A DNA stretch of 64,000 bases, taken from contig NZ_JADMJO010000038.1 in the NCBI RefSeq assembly GCF_018780385.1, positions 18,816 to 82,815 of the forward strand, given 5' to 3'. Of the stretch, positions 27,875-37,055 are shown piece by piece. This DNA is from Hydrogenophaga sp. GTDB taxonomy: Bacteria; Pseudomonadota; Gammaproteobacteria; Burkholderiales; Burkholderiaceae_C. The notes below the pieces were generated by a model. The model did not search any database. It saw only the letters and a list, made by a program, of their open reading frames with translations, and had not been told where the DNA came from. The position numbers and the translations under genes were made by a program. Position 1 is the stretch's first letter; each line of letters opens with the position of its first letter.

Positions 27875-29033
27875 GGCCTGCTCCTGCAGCGCCCACGGAG
27901 CGCGAACGGCCGAGGAACAGCGCTCGGTAGTGCTGCATGACCACGGAGAGGCTGTGACGTTGGCGAGCCGAGTTGAGGGCGGCGGCGGCTTGCACGCGGC
28001 CCGACCCCTGAAGTTGCTCGAGCAGTTGCGACTTCAGGTCCTCGACCTTTCCCGAAGGCACGAGACGACCGCACGCACCGTGCTCCAGCAACTCGGCATT
28101 GCCGCCCACATCGGTGACCACAATGGGCAGCCCCGTGGCCATGGCCTCTTGCAGGGTGCACGAGGTGCCTTCGGACAGCGATGGCAGCACGAAGCAGTCC
28201 AGCGAGCGCAGGATGTCTGCCACGTCGCTGCGCACGCCGGGCAGCCATGCCCGGTCTTCCAGGCCCGCGGAGCGCAAGCGCTCGCCGATCTCCCCCAGCA
28301 GGGGGCCATCGCCCACCATGGCCAGGCGCAAACGCTCGGTGCCGGCAACGCCGGACTGCGCCAGGCCGATGAACGCATCCACCAGCATCAAGGGATTCTT
28401 GATGTGCACCTGCCGCCCCACGGTGCCGATGACCCAATGCCGATCACGCTCGAAAGGGAAGCCGGGTGGTGTCGGATCTTGCGCCTGCGGTGGCCTGAAC
28501 ATGTGCGTGTCTACGCCGTTGGGAATGAGGTGCACGTGGGCTGGCGCCACGCCCAACTTGCGTTGCAAGTAGCCCTGCAGTGGCTTGGACACGGCAATGA
28601 ACTCGTGCACGAAGGGTTTGTAGATCTTGCGCAAGGTGAGGTAGCGCGAGCCCTTGGTGTTGATCTCGCCCATGTCCATGCCGTGTTCGGCGTGCACCCG
28701 CAGGGGAACACCGGCCAGCGCCGCCATGGGCATGAACTCCAGAGCCGCCAGGTTGCAGGTGTGCACCACGGCGGGTTTGAGGCGGCGCAGCAGGCGATAC
28801 GTCTTGGGATACAGGGCGAATGGCTGCCCTGGGGGCTTGTTCAGGCAGATGACGTCAACGTCCTTGCGCTCGATGCGCTGGACGAATTGAGGGTCCGCGT
28901 CGGTGACGGCCACCACGGTGTGCCGGAACTCACCGTGAGGCAGGTTGTTGATGAGCTGGACGACGACGTTCTCAAGCCCGCCGGTGGTGAAGCGGTAGAT
29001 GAGGTGGACGACGTGGCGGGGGGGCATGGACAT
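27864..29033 (-). CDS. XrtA-associated glycosyltransferase (TIGR03088 type)
   Basis: 389-residue GT4 enzyme. The N-terminal HVVHLIYRFTTGGLENVVV signature belongs to the PEP-CTERM/XrtA sugar transferase family TIGR03088. The rest is a standard GT-B donor half with FVLPSLSEGTSCTLQEAMATGLPIV. I place the start at 29033 because homology begins there; the frame is open to a GTG at 29129 inside the VanZ-like gene and ribosome-site evidence is weak for both. Minus-strand operon with the neighbours. Confidence 0.9.
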   Translation of the reverse strand: MSMPPRHVVHLIYRFTTGGLENVVVQLINNLPHGEFRHTVVAVTDADPQFVQRIERKDVDVICLNKPPGQPFALYPKTYRLLRRLKPAVVHTCNLAALEFMPMAALAGVPLRVHAEHGMDMGEINTKGSRYLTLRKIYKPFVHEFIAVSKPLQGYLQRKLGVAPAHVHLIPNGVDTHMFRPPQAQDPTPPGFPFERDRHWVIGTVGRQVHIKNPLMLVDAFIGLAQSGVAGTERLRLAMVGDGPLLGEIGERLRSAGLEDRAWLPGVRSDVADILRSLDCFVLPSLSEGTSCTLQEAMATGLPIVVTDVGGNAELLEHGACGRLVPSGKVEDLKSQLLEQLQGSGRVQAAAALNSARQRHSLSVVMQHYRALFLGRSRSVGAAGAGHAP

Positions 29034-29118
29034 CAGTGCAGTATGTGGTTTTCGTAACGGGTCAATGCGCAGCGATTGTCGGACATCGACGGTCGCGGGT
29101 TTCTCGCCTCCAGACAAT

Positions 29119-30258
29119 TCAGCGGGCACTCGAGAAGGTGGTCATCTCGTGTCGGACGACCATGGCGATGACATAGCCGATCAGCAAAGCGAACACGGGG
29201 TCAGTAACTTCTGCTGTACGTCCCTGCACCATGATCTGGAACGCTTCAATGACTGCAAGCCATGCGGCGCAGATGAGTGTTGAGGGCAGTGGTCGGGCGC
29301 CGCTTTTCTGCAGCAGGAAAATCAGGGCCGCGTACAGGTAGGTTTTTTCGAGCAGCACCAGAAAATTGGTACTCATGCTTCCACTGAGGAAGCCCGAGAA
29401 GGGAATCCACTGAAATGTGTTGAATGGTGTGGCGAATTCAAACGGTTGCAGTCCGGACAAAAGCAGCGTTGCCAACAACGCCAGGCTGAGACCGACGAGT
29501 GCATTGGGTCCGTTGAGCAACGGCATGGCCACGATGGCAAGTGCCAGCCCCACTGCGCTGTTCATGGAAATGCTGCCACCCACGAAGAACAACTGGCCGA
29601 AGTTGATGAGCACGGCCACCAGTACAAGCCACTGCGGCGCAATCCGTTCATTGCGCACATATTCGGAAATTTTGAAGAACACCAGCCATGCAACGGCCGT
29701 GTGGATGGCGCGGACCCCATTGAAATCCGACGTGGTCAACAGAGGCTTGATCGCATTTTTGATGTTTTGCAGATCCAGTGTGGGAACCCAGGGAAACCAC
29801 CGGTATGCCAGCCAAAGCAGCAAAAGAGAGGTGGGGATCAGCGCCATGCGAATGCGTCGATCTGCCATGGTGGGGCGCAGGTGGACCAACGAGGAGCCGA
29901 TGCCCAAGCCTATGATCAAGCCTAACCCGTTGATGAACGCGTCTCCTGCCGCGGCGTCCCGGCTTGGAAGCCAGATCTGGACAAACTGCAGTACAAATGC
30001 AAGCGCCATGCCCAGAACGAAGAGGGTGAAGATCACGGCACGTCGTTGTTTGTACGGCGCCGCAACCATCGCGGAAACAAGACCGTAGGGGATGAACAGA
30101 ACAATGTTGCCGAACAGGTCGCCGCGATTGACGGGGATCGAGAAAGTCGAAAAAAGCGCGTGAATGTCTGACTGCAGGTCCGTGCTGGCCACGAAGTCGA
30201 ACGGAAAGAGCGATCCGTAGCTGATCAGGATGGCAACGACCGTTAGGATGGAGCGCAT
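29119..30258 (-). CDS. VanZ-like multi-pass membrane protein
   Basis: 379-residue membrane protein with about ten hydrophobic segments. The N-terminal SYGSLFPFDF and GDLFGNIVLFIPYGLV segments match the VanZ-like domain that recurs in exosortase EPS loci; the C-terminal half repeats a similar pattern (LQPFEFATPFNTFQWIPFSG), suggesting a duplicated VanZ unit. Function unknown. Its start codon directly abuts the divergent strand at 30259, so the promoters lie in 30259-30427. Confidence 0.85.
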   Translation of the reverse strand: MRSILTVVAILISYGSLFPFDFVASTDLQSDIHALFSTFSIPVNRGDLFGNIVLFIPYGLVSAMVAAPYKQRRAVIFTLFVLGMALAFVLQFVQIWLPSRDAAAGDAFINGLGLIIGLGIGSSLVHLRPTMADRRIRMALIPTSLLLLWLAYRWFPWVPTLDLQNIKNAIKPLLTTSDFNGVRAIHTAVAWLVFFKISEYVRNERIAPQWLVLVAVLINFGQLFFVGGSISMNSAVGLALAIVAMPLLNGPNALVGLSLALLATLLLSGLQPFEFATPFNTFQWIPFSGFLSGSMSTNFLVLLEKTYLYAALIFLLQKSGARPLPSTLICAAWLAVIEAFQIMVQGRTAEVTDPVFALLIGYVIAMVVRHEMTTFSSAR

Positions 30259-30450
30259 ATGGCAAAGATGTTGGTTTTTCCTGGAGACGCTACCGAGAAG
30301 GCCCCACCGCGGTTTGAAGCGCTCACCAGTGAAATCTTGAGGTGGCTCAATGTACTGGACGTGTCAGCCAACGCGGTGCCGATTCGCATTGGCAGCGGTT
30401 TTGTGGCCAATTGCAGAATGGAGTTAGATGGCCAAGCTCATCGCTCGTGA
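30259..30450 (+). CDS. doubtful 63-codon ORF in the divergent promoter region
   Basis: An open frame of 63 codons whose ATG directly follows the divergent VanZ gene's start and which overlaps the next gene by 23 bases. A GGAG lies upstream, but the protein has no recognisable family, signal or membrane segment, and it fills the only space available for the divergent promoters. I list it because it is open, not because it is likely expressed. Confidence 0.2.
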   Translation: MAKMLVFPGDATEKAPPRFEALTSEILRWLNVLDVSANAVPIRIGSGFVANCRMELDGQAHRS

Positions 30451-31480
30451 CCACTTGAATCCGTCGCCAAAGGTGGCTGTCCTGGAGCCGGTTTCCGATG
30501 TGTTCCAGACCACAGCGTGGTTTGACAACCTTCTGTCTCAAGGCTTCCTCGCGCCGCCGCTTCACCATATCGTGCCGTGGCCGCGGGCAGATGGGGTCTG
30601 CTTTCATCTCATGCAGGCGCAGCCCCGTGGCGAGTTGCTCTCCCTGTCCAATTACTACAGTTGTTTGTACGGCCCACTGGAGCCTCATCGTCAACTCTCG
30701 CCGGAAGACTGGCGGACGTTGTGCGGGCAACTCAAGGGCTTGCCCGGGAGTTCGGTCATTCAGCTTCAGCCGCTGGATGCATCCAGCGCCTGGTTGGCCG
30801 CGTTTGAAGTGGCTTTGCACGCCCAAGGTTACTGGAGTGAGCGCTTTTTTTGCTTCGGCAACTGGTATCAGCCAGTTCCTGGGGATGGGTTTGCAGCCTA
30901 CTGGGCAGAACGTCCCTCTCCTCTGCGGCACAGCGTGGAGCGCGGCCGTCGCCGATTGGACAAAGCGGGCACTTGGCGCATCGACATCGCCACCAGCGAG
31001 TTGGACGAACTGGAGGCGGCCATTGAGGCCTATGAAGCTGTCTATGCCCAGAGCTGGAAACAGCCCGAACCCTGCCCCGGTTTCATGCCGGGCCTGATCC
31101 GCACGGCGGCTCGCGAAGGCTGGCTGCGTCTGGGCGTGCTCCGGCTCAATGGGCGAGCCCTGGCCGCTCAGCTTTGGTTGGTCCATGGCGGTAAAGCCAA
31201 CATCTACAAGCTGGCCTACGTGGAGGGGTTCGAGAAATTGTCGGCCGGGTCCGTGCTCACGGCGGCACTCATGCAGCATGTGATGGACATTGACCGGGTG
31301 GAGGAGGTCGACTATCTCAGTGGCGACGACGCTTACAAGGCCGACTGGATGGCCTCGCGTCGCGAGCGGGTGGGGTTGTTGGCCTGCGACTTGCGCCGGT
31401 GGCGCGGCTGGCTGGCCGCTGGGCGTCACGTGCTGGGCCGCTGGCGCCGTTCGTTGAAATCGATGTTGACGGCTGCCTGA
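30428..31480 (+). CDS. GNAT/FemAB-like transferase (CelD/BioF2 type)
   Basis: 350-residue protein of the GNAT-like group often annotated as CelD or BioF2-like, common in exopolysaccharide loci. The central part has SVERGRRRLDKAGTWRIDI, and the C-terminal GNAT-like half has LAAQLWLVHGGKANIYKLAY and YLSGDDAYKADWM. It may transfer an acyl or aminoacyl group to a polysaccharide or lipid; the substrate is unknown. ATG 30428 follows GGAG. It is convergent with the acyltransferase at 31502 (21-base gap). Confidence 0.82.
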   Translation: MAKLIARDHLNPSPKVAVLEPVSDVFQTTAWFDNLLSQGFLAPPLHHIVPWPRADGVCFHLMQAQPRGELLSLSNYYSCLYGPLEPHRQLSPEDWRTLCGQLKGLPGSSVIQLQPLDASSAWLAAFEVALHAQGYWSERFFCFGNWYQPVPGDGFAAYWAERPSPLRHSVERGRRRLDKAGTWRIDIATSELDELEAAIEAYEAVYAQSWKQPEPCPGFMPGLIRTAAREGWLRLGVLRLNGRALAAQLWLVHGGKANIYKLAYVEGFEKLSAGSVLTAALMQHVMDIDRVEEVDYLSGDDAYKADWMASRRERVGLLACDLRRWRGWLAAGRHVLGRWRRSLKSMLTAA

Positions 31481-31501
31481 TCCAGCCGGGGAGAAAAGCG
31501 T

Positions 31502-32236
31502 TCAGGTTAGCGGAGCTGGCTCTTCGTTGGTGCTCAACTGCGTTTGCATGAACTGGAGAATGGTGGCCTCGCGCGTACCGAGCATCCGCTCCATTTCGGT
31601 GGCGCTGATGATGTAGACGCGCCGCGAGGGCTGGACGTTCGGGTTCATCGGGCCCACGGCCACGAAAGGAAACCCCAGCCGGGTCAAGAGCCGGCTGAAA
31701 AGGTTGTCCATGGCGGCCATGCAATAGTCAAGACCGGTCTGGCGGCACAGTTGATACACCTCGCGGTACATGCCCAACACCAACTCGGGTTGGTGATGCC
31801 GCACGCCATCGGTCTTGAGCGTCATCTCGCTCTCGGGGTCGCCTTGAATCGGTTTGCCTTCGTCGGAGTGACGGCGGCGGAAATGCGGTGTCACGGCCAG
31901 CCTCGATATTTCGCCGACCTTGTCCGAGGTGGCCCCGGCGTATGGCAATGGTCGATCGATCACATAGCGCTGCTCGACGTTCAGTCCGTGGTCGTTGGGC
32001 ATGATGATCCGCATGAAGCCCGCCACCACGCCACTGGCCTTGTGGCGTGCGATGAAATGCCGGCTGTTGACGTCGTAGGGGTCCGTTTCGATGGGATGCC
32101 CGCGGCTGGAGAACATGCCGGGCGCGTCGACGCGGCCGAGCTCTTCGCAGAACACCAGGTACCGGGCTTCGAGATAGTCTTCGAAATCGGAAGTGCCTGG
32201 AATGACTTCGTAAAAGGAGAAGTACACGGTTTCCAT
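31502..32236 (-). CDS. PEP-CTERM/exosortase-associated acyltransferase (N-acyl amino acid synthase-like), copy 1
   Basis: 244-residue acyltransferase of the exosortase-associated family (TIGR03694), related to LuxI-type autoinducer synthases and to soil-DNA long-chain N-acyl amino acid synthases. Visible motifs are ARYLVFCEELGRVD (LuxI-like Arg/Phe region), ETDPYDVNSRHF and GFMRIIMPNDHGLNVEQRY. It should join an acyl-ACP chain to an amino acid or similar amine. A second copy lies at 40064. ATG 32236 has GAGG eight bases upstream; it is 22 bases after the methyltransferase stop. Confidence 0.88.
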   Translation of the reverse strand: METVYFSFYEVIPGTSDFEDYLEARYLVFCEELGRVDAPGMFSSRGHPIETDPYDVNSRHFIARHKASGVVAGFMRIIMPNDHGLNVEQRYVIDRPLPYAGATSDKVGEISRLAVTPHFRRRHSDEGKPIQGDPESEMTLKTDGVRHHQPELVLGMYREVYQLCRQTGLDYCMAAMDNLFSRLLTRLGFPFVAVGPMNPNVQPSRRVYIISATEMERMLGTREATILQFMQTQLSTNEEPAPLT

Positions 32237-32258
32237 TGCACGCCTCTGTGTGCCGATC

Positions 32259-33053
32259 CTATGCGCGCTCGCCAGAGACGATGAACACCCCGGCAGAGAC
32301 GAGGCGTTTGCCGGCGGCCACGTCGGCGGACAGGTCGTCGAACAGTTGGGGCAGATCCACCACGTCGCCCAGCAGAGACGCCTTGTAGCCCAGCAGGATG
32401 TTGAACAGGACCGGGAAGGGGAGTTCACTGCTGGTGAGCATCATCACCCGTGTCTTGACGTTCGTGAAGCCGGCCCTGAGCATCATTTCCTGCATCTTGC
32501 GGCCAATGAATCGGTCGCCGCCCTGGCTCGATTGAATCGCCTGCGCGCTGCTCAGCACATGGCTCACGCGCGGTTCCTCGGGGTGAAAGAGCACCAGGCC
32601 ATCATCGGAGTCGACCGCACAGAAACGCCCGCCGCGGCGCGTGACGCGAAACACCTCCTGCACCACCGCGTCCGGCTTGGGCACGTGCTGAAGCACGAAG
32701 CGTGTGTAAGAAAAATCGATGCTCTGGTCCGCCAGAGGCAAGGCGTCGCCATAGGCCTGGTGGACAAACAACCCGCGAGCGGGCTTCTTTCGCACATTGC
32801 CTTCGAGCTCGGCGATCAGGGTCGGGCTGGGTTCCACCGCGTGCAGGCTGCCCTCTGGCGCCAGCTCGGCCAGCAGATCGGAGACAAAGCCCGGACCGCT
32901 GCCGATTTCCAGCACATCGTGCGTGGGCTGGATGCCCGCTCCCCGCAATATGGCGGCCTCCATGCCGCGCACGGCCTGGGCCTGCTGCTGCAAGCGTTGG
33001 GTCTGAAAACGCGCGTCGTTGAGCGCTTCGAATTGGTACGAACCGGTGTTCAT
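32259..33053 (-). CDS. class I SAM-dependent methyltransferase
   Basis: 264-residue methyltransferase. Motif I is VLEIGSGPGFVSDLLAEL at about residues 48-65, followed by AVEPSP (motif II acidic residue), IDFSYTRFVLQHVPKP and FRVTRRGGRFCAVDSDD. It belongs to the UbiE/Methyltransf_11 type and may methylate the product of the adjacent N-acyltransferase. It is translationally coupled (ATGA) to a 24-codon ORF with a much stronger ribosome site. Confidence 0.87.
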   Translation of the reverse strand: MNTGSYQFEALNDARFQTQRLQQQAQAVRGMEAAILRGAGIQPTHDVLEIGSGPGFVSDLLAELAPEGSLHAVEPSPTLIAELEGNVRKKPARGLFVHQAYGDALPLADQSIDFSYTRFVLQHVPKPDAVVQEVFRVTRRGGRFCAVDSDDGLVLFHPEEPRVSHVLSSAQAIQSSQGGDRFIGRKMQEMMLRAGFTNVKTRVMMLTSSELPFPVLFNILLGYKASLLGDVVDLPQLFDDLSADVAAGKRLVSAGVFIVSGERA

Positions 33054-33124
33054 GCTTTGCTTGCCTCGCCGTCAACGGTGGCGACCGGGAAGCGGCATCC
33101 CTGGATGCGAAGTTGAGCGCACAT
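33050..33124 (-). CDS. candidate 24-residue peptide coupled to the methyltransferase
   Basis: A 24-codon ORF starting MCAQLRIQGCRFP and ending EASKA, whose stop overlaps the methyltransferase ATG (ATGA). It has a near-ideal ribosome site, GAGGAGGGAAAA, about ten bases before its ATG, while the methyltransferase itself has none of comparable strength. This argues that the peptide is translated, either as a coupling leader or as a product in its own right. It has two Cys and no hydrophobic segment. No family is recognised and conservation is untested. Confidence 0.45.
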   Translation of the reverse strand: MCAQLRIQGCRFPVATVDGEASKA

Positions 33125-33306
33125 CGTCTTTTCCCTCCTCAAGCCTGCTCTTGTACGAAGATTGTATGGATAGGTGGTCATTTGAAAACTCATGATCAAC
33201 CCTATCACTTCGTTCGCCGCGGCTCGTTTCATTATGCTCGCCGGTCATTCGGAGCGGGTTGGCGGAGCGCGAGGGATGCGAATGGCGTAAATCGATTGGG
33301 AGACGG

Positions 33307-35637
33307 CTAGAGCCTCAGCAGAGGGTGACGCAGATTCATGCGGCTCCACAACACCACAAGCGCGGGCAACAGCAAGAGCTCAAGCAGTTGTCCGGATATC
33401 AGGCCGATGGCGGTGAGCAGGCCGAAGCTGGACGTGGGCACGAAGCTGGACGTGCTCAGCAGAAGGAACTGCGAGACCAGCAGCACTGAGGTTGCCAGCA
33501 CGGCCTTGCCCGATGCCTCGATGCTTCGCGCGATCGAGAACACCACGCCCAGTCCCTTGTCGCGGCGCTTCTGGTAGTTGTAGAAGATGTGGATGGTGTC
33601 GTCGACGGTGATCCCCAACACGACGCCCGCGATGAGCACGGTGGCCATGTCGAGGTGGATGCCCGTAGCCCCCATCAACATGAAGACGAAGAACAACGGC
33701 GCGAGATTGGGCAGCATGCTGATCACGGCGGCCGGGACCGTTCGCCACAGCAGCAGCATGATGAAGAAGATCTGCGCGAACGCCCCCGCGAAGCTGAGCA
33801 ACTGCCCCCTCACCAACAGGTCTTCCTGATCGGCGAAGAGCCGTCCGTAACCCGCTATCTGCCATTTCAGCTGGGGCGCGTCGGTCTTGGCGATCAAGGC
33901 CTCGACTTTGTCGATGACCTCCTGGATCGCATTGGCGCCATGCACGTTCACGTTGAGCAAGATGCGCATGCGTTGGAATTCGTTGTTCACGAGTTCCGGC
34001 AGATCACGCCCGTCGTAGATGAGCAGCAGCTGGGCCATCATGCGATCGTCCGCTGGCAGGGCACGGAAGTTTTCGTCTTCCTCGTTGAAGGCCCAGTTCA
34101 TCTCTTCAACGATGTCCATCATTGACAGCGAACGATCGACTTCAGGCAGGGCTTCCACCTGGGCCTGCAAGGCTTGGATTTGCTTGAGCACGGCCACGTT
34201 CTTGAAGGCATCGCGCCCGGGTCCGTCGATCACGATCTCAAGCGCGGTCACACCCACCAGAGACGCCTCCACCCGCGCCGTGGACTGCGTCAATGGATGG
34301 GATTGATTGAAGAACTTCAGCAGGTCCGACTCCGCTTCGACCTTGAGCACAAGTGCCGTACCGGCGACCACCACTGCCAGCAGCCCCCCCACCATCCAAC
34401 CCGCATAACGGATGCCGAACCGTGCCAACCCGAATGAAAGGCGGCGCGTCCAACCAAAGCCACCGCCATCCTTTGCCCACGGCCCATGGTCGTACTTCAC
34501 GAGCAAGGGTGGCACGAGGTAGAACACCACGAAATAGATCACCAAAACACCCACGGCACCCACGAAGCCGAACACCTGCACAGGCGGGATCGGTACGAGC
34601 ACGAGGCTGATCATGCCGGCGGCGGTGGTCAACACGTTGAACATCGCGGGGGTATTGATCTCCTGAAGTGCGAAGACGACCCGCTTGGGGCGGTGAAATC
34701 CCGCATCGCGCATGCGCTTGAGCGCTGCATAGAAGTGCAGCAGTGTGGTCGCCGTGTAGGCCGACAGCAAGGTCGGCACCATGGCCGTCACCAGGGTGTA
34801 AGGCTTGCCGATCAGCGCAATGAGAGCGACGCACGCCACCACCGAGGTGCTCATGGCCACGGCCCCGATGATCACGGGGATCACGCGACCGACCACCCAG
34901 TAGAGCAGGGCCAGGCCCAGTCCCATCACCAGCGGCGTGAACACGATCGTGTCACGCAGCATCGACTGCATTTCGGCGGCGTCCAGGGCCACAGTGCCTG
35001 CGACCGCTACCAGATGTTTGTCCAGCGTCTGCTCTTGAACGGCGGCCCGGAAGGCGTCCTCGATCGATTGGCGTTGCCGGCTCTCGCTCAGCTTGTTGGT
35101 GCGCACCACGACCGCCAGCGATTTGCCGTCTGTGGACGCCAGCCAGCGTGGCATGAACCGATCGCCCAGGACCCTGGCCATTCTTTCCTGGGGTGACTCT
35201 TGCCCGAGCTTCGTGACGTCAATCAGCGGTTCGACGACGAAGCCGTCCGCACTGCCGGCAATGTGGTCAACACGGGTGACGGAAAACACCCGGTCCACAT
35301 CGGGGTGTTTGTCCATGCTGGCCGCAATGCGGTCGAGCGCACTCAGCACGGGCGCGGTGTACACATCCTCACCCTGGAAAAGACCGATCAGGATCTCGTC
35401 GCTGGGAAATTCGGCTCGCAACTCGCGTTCGAGCACGGTGGCTGGCGCGTCGGCCGGAAAGTACAGCTCGGGTGCGTTGTTGAGGTTCAGCCTCAACATC
35501 AGCGCAGCGCCCACCACGTGGATGAGCACGATGATGGCAACCGCGGTTTTCCTGCGAAGGATGCGCGGCTGCGTGACACGCAGGAAGAGGGCGCTTTGCG
35601 TGACGTTGAACAGCAGGGTTCTCAGCCGGTCGATCAA
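33307..35637 (-). CDS. RND-superfamily (MMPL-type) transporter
   Basis: 776-residue transporter with two repeats, each of one leading membrane helix, a large periplasmic domain and five further helices, the MMPL/HpnN layout. The proton-relay region is seen in GITVDDTIHIFYNY of the second half. MMPL-type proteins export lipids and lipid conjugates from the inner membrane. Together with the outer-membrane barrel and LolA-fold genes upstream it looks like a lipid-product export line, possibly for the N-acylated product of the neighbouring acyltransferases. That link is inference from context. Confidence 0.88.
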   Translation of the reverse strand: MIDRLRTLLFNVTQSALFLRVTQPRILRRKTAVAIIVLIHVVGAALMLRLNLNNAPELYFPADAPATVLERELRAEFPSDEILIGLFQGEDVYTAPVLSALDRIAASMDKHPDVDRVFSVTRVDHIAGSADGFVVEPLIDVTKLGQESPQERMARVLGDRFMPRWLASTDGKSLAVVVRTNKLSESRQRQSIEDAFRAAVQEQTLDKHLVAVAGTVALDAAEMQSMLRDTIVFTPLVMGLGLALLYWVVGRVIPVIIGAVAMSTSVVACVALIALIGKPYTLVTAMVPTLLSAYTATTLLHFYAALKRMRDAGFHRPKRVVFALQEINTPAMFNVLTTAAGMISLVLVPIPPVQVFGFVGAVGVLVIYFVVFYLVPPLLVKYDHGPWAKDGGGFGWTRRLSFGLARFGIRYAGWMVGGLLAVVVAGTALVLKVEAESDLLKFFNQSHPLTQSTARVEASLVGVTALEIVIDGPGRDAFKNVAVLKQIQALQAQVEALPEVDRSLSMMDIVEEMNWAFNEEDENFRALPADDRMMAQLLLIYDGRDLPELVNNEFQRMRILLNVNVHGANAIQEVIDKVEALIAKTDAPQLKWQIAGYGRLFADQEDLLVRGQLLSFAGAFAQIFFIMLLLWRTVPAAVISMLPNLAPLFFVFMLMGATGIHLDMATVLIAGVVLGITVDDTIHIFYNYQKRRDKGLGVVFSIARSIEASGKAVLATSVLLVSQFLLLSTSSFVPTSSFGLLTAIGLISGQLLELLLLPALVVLWSRMNLRHPLLRL

Positions 35638-35715
35638 GTGAAATCCTCAGTCATCTTCTGCCTGCAGCGCAGCGAGGTCATTCCAAATGCCCCGGTGCGT
35701 TGAATGTCCTTGCAA

Positions 35716-36984
35716 TCAGAATTTTCCTTGCCAGCCGACAACCACGGAGTCGTTGCGCCTGAAGTAGCCCCCCAATGTGTTGTTGGCCCCGCTGAACAAG
35801 TGTGCTGCCAGATAGATTTCCTGCTTGTCGATGCCGGTGTAGCTCAGTCGGGGATTGAGGTACAGGTCGCGGTCGTTGAGACCCATGGCAAAACGCATAT
35901 CGGCGCGCCAGCGCCCATTGGCAAAAGGATGCTCGATCTCGCCGGTGAAGCTGTAGATCCGGGTGCGATCCAGCACGGGCTGGTTGGTGAACGTGCGATG
36001 GCCTGCCAGTTGCAGCGTTACACGCGTTTCGCTGTCGCCGGGGAAGAATTCAGCGCCGATCACGATGTCGAGTGCCGGATCAGTTCGGTACTGGAAGGTC
36101 TGGGTCGTCAGTGGCCTGGCGCTGTTCACGGCGACCTCCATGCGCCACGTGGCACCCATGCGTTCTGTCTCCAGTTCGGCACCCAGCACGGTGCTGAACG
36201 GGTGCACCGCCTGCAGCACCACCGGTGCGCCCGGAATCACTTTGTAATAGGGCTGTGACTGCCGGACGCGCTGGACGCTGAAGCCATAGTCGAAGCCCTC
36301 GCCCTCGGCGGTCAAACGCAGGCCGGCGCCACCGGCCCCGTTGATGTCCGCCTTGACCACACGCGCGCCCACGATGCCCGGCAAGTTTCCAATGCCCAGG
36401 ATTCGACCGTTGACGGTGTCCACCGGGTTCCACACGCTCCTGGCGTGCGGCATGACCGCGTCATCAAACACGGGCAACAGGACCCCATCGAGCTTTAAGT
36501 TATCTCCGAAGTACTCCGTGCGAACCGCGGGCACGGAACGCCGACGATCGGGCAGCTTGTCGAGAACACCTCGCGAGAAGTCCACCCGGCTCATGCGATC
36601 GACTGGGGAGATCTCGTCAACCCGTCCCCACAGGACGTTTTGGGTTCCCAAGGTCACGCGAAAATCTTTCTGCTGCCAGCGCAGGTAGTTTTCGGTGTAG
36701 TCGAGCCGAACGCGCTCGAAATCGCGGCTTCCGTTCTGCGAATGCGCGTCAAGCCGAGCGCCCAATGCGTAGCTCCAGTCGCCGGAGTCGCCACGCAGAC
36801 TCACGGCACCGTGCGCCAGGACGCTGCCCGTAGCACCAGGTTTGTCGGTAAACCCGCCGATTTCCAGCCGCAGGGCGTCGACCTTGAGGCCTGGATCCTG
36901 GGCGTGCGTCGGCATGGCCGCGACCGCCCCCAGCATCACCAGCCCGGTCGTTGCCAAGGCACTGCTCATTTGTTGACCCCTCAT
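35716..36984 (-). CDS. outer-membrane beta-barrel protein (DUF1302-like)
   Basis: 422-residue protein with a signal peptide (MRGQQ... to AMPTHA, cleavage near residue 29). It has a beta-rich body of alternating residues and ends with Lys-Phe, a barrel C-terminus. The N-terminal half contains VTLGTQNVLWGRVDEISPVD, recalling DUF1302 barrels that pair with DUF1329 proteins and RND transporters. ATG 36984 follows TAGGAG. It lies between the MMPL transporter (78-base gap) and the LolA-fold gene (71-base gap), so one export operon is likely. Confidence 0.78.
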   Translation of the reverse strand: MRGQQMSSALATTGLVMLGAVAAMPTHAQDPGLKVDALRLEIGGFTDKPGATGSVLAHGAVSLRGDSGDWSYALGARLDAHSQNGSRDFERVRLDYTENYLRWQQKDFRVTLGTQNVLWGRVDEISPVDRMSRVDFSRGVLDKLPDRRRSVPAVRTEYFGDNLKLDGVLLPVFDDAVMPHARSVWNPVDTVNGRILGIGNLPGIVGARVVKADINGAGGAGLRLTAEGEGFDYGFSVQRVRQSQPYYKVIPGAPVVLQAVHPFSTVLGAELETERMGATWRMEVAVNSARPLTTQTFQYRTDPALDIVIGAEFFPGDSETRVTLQLAGHRTFTNQPVLDRTRIYSFTGEIEHPFANGRWRADMRFAMGLNDRDLYLNPRLSYTGIDKQEIYLAAHLFSGANNTLGGYFRRNDSVVVGWQGKF

Positions 36985-37055
36985 GGAAATTGCTCCTACA
37001 TTGTTGGATGTCTTGTTGTGCGATCGTGACTGCAGCACAGGTGCATTCAGCGTCC

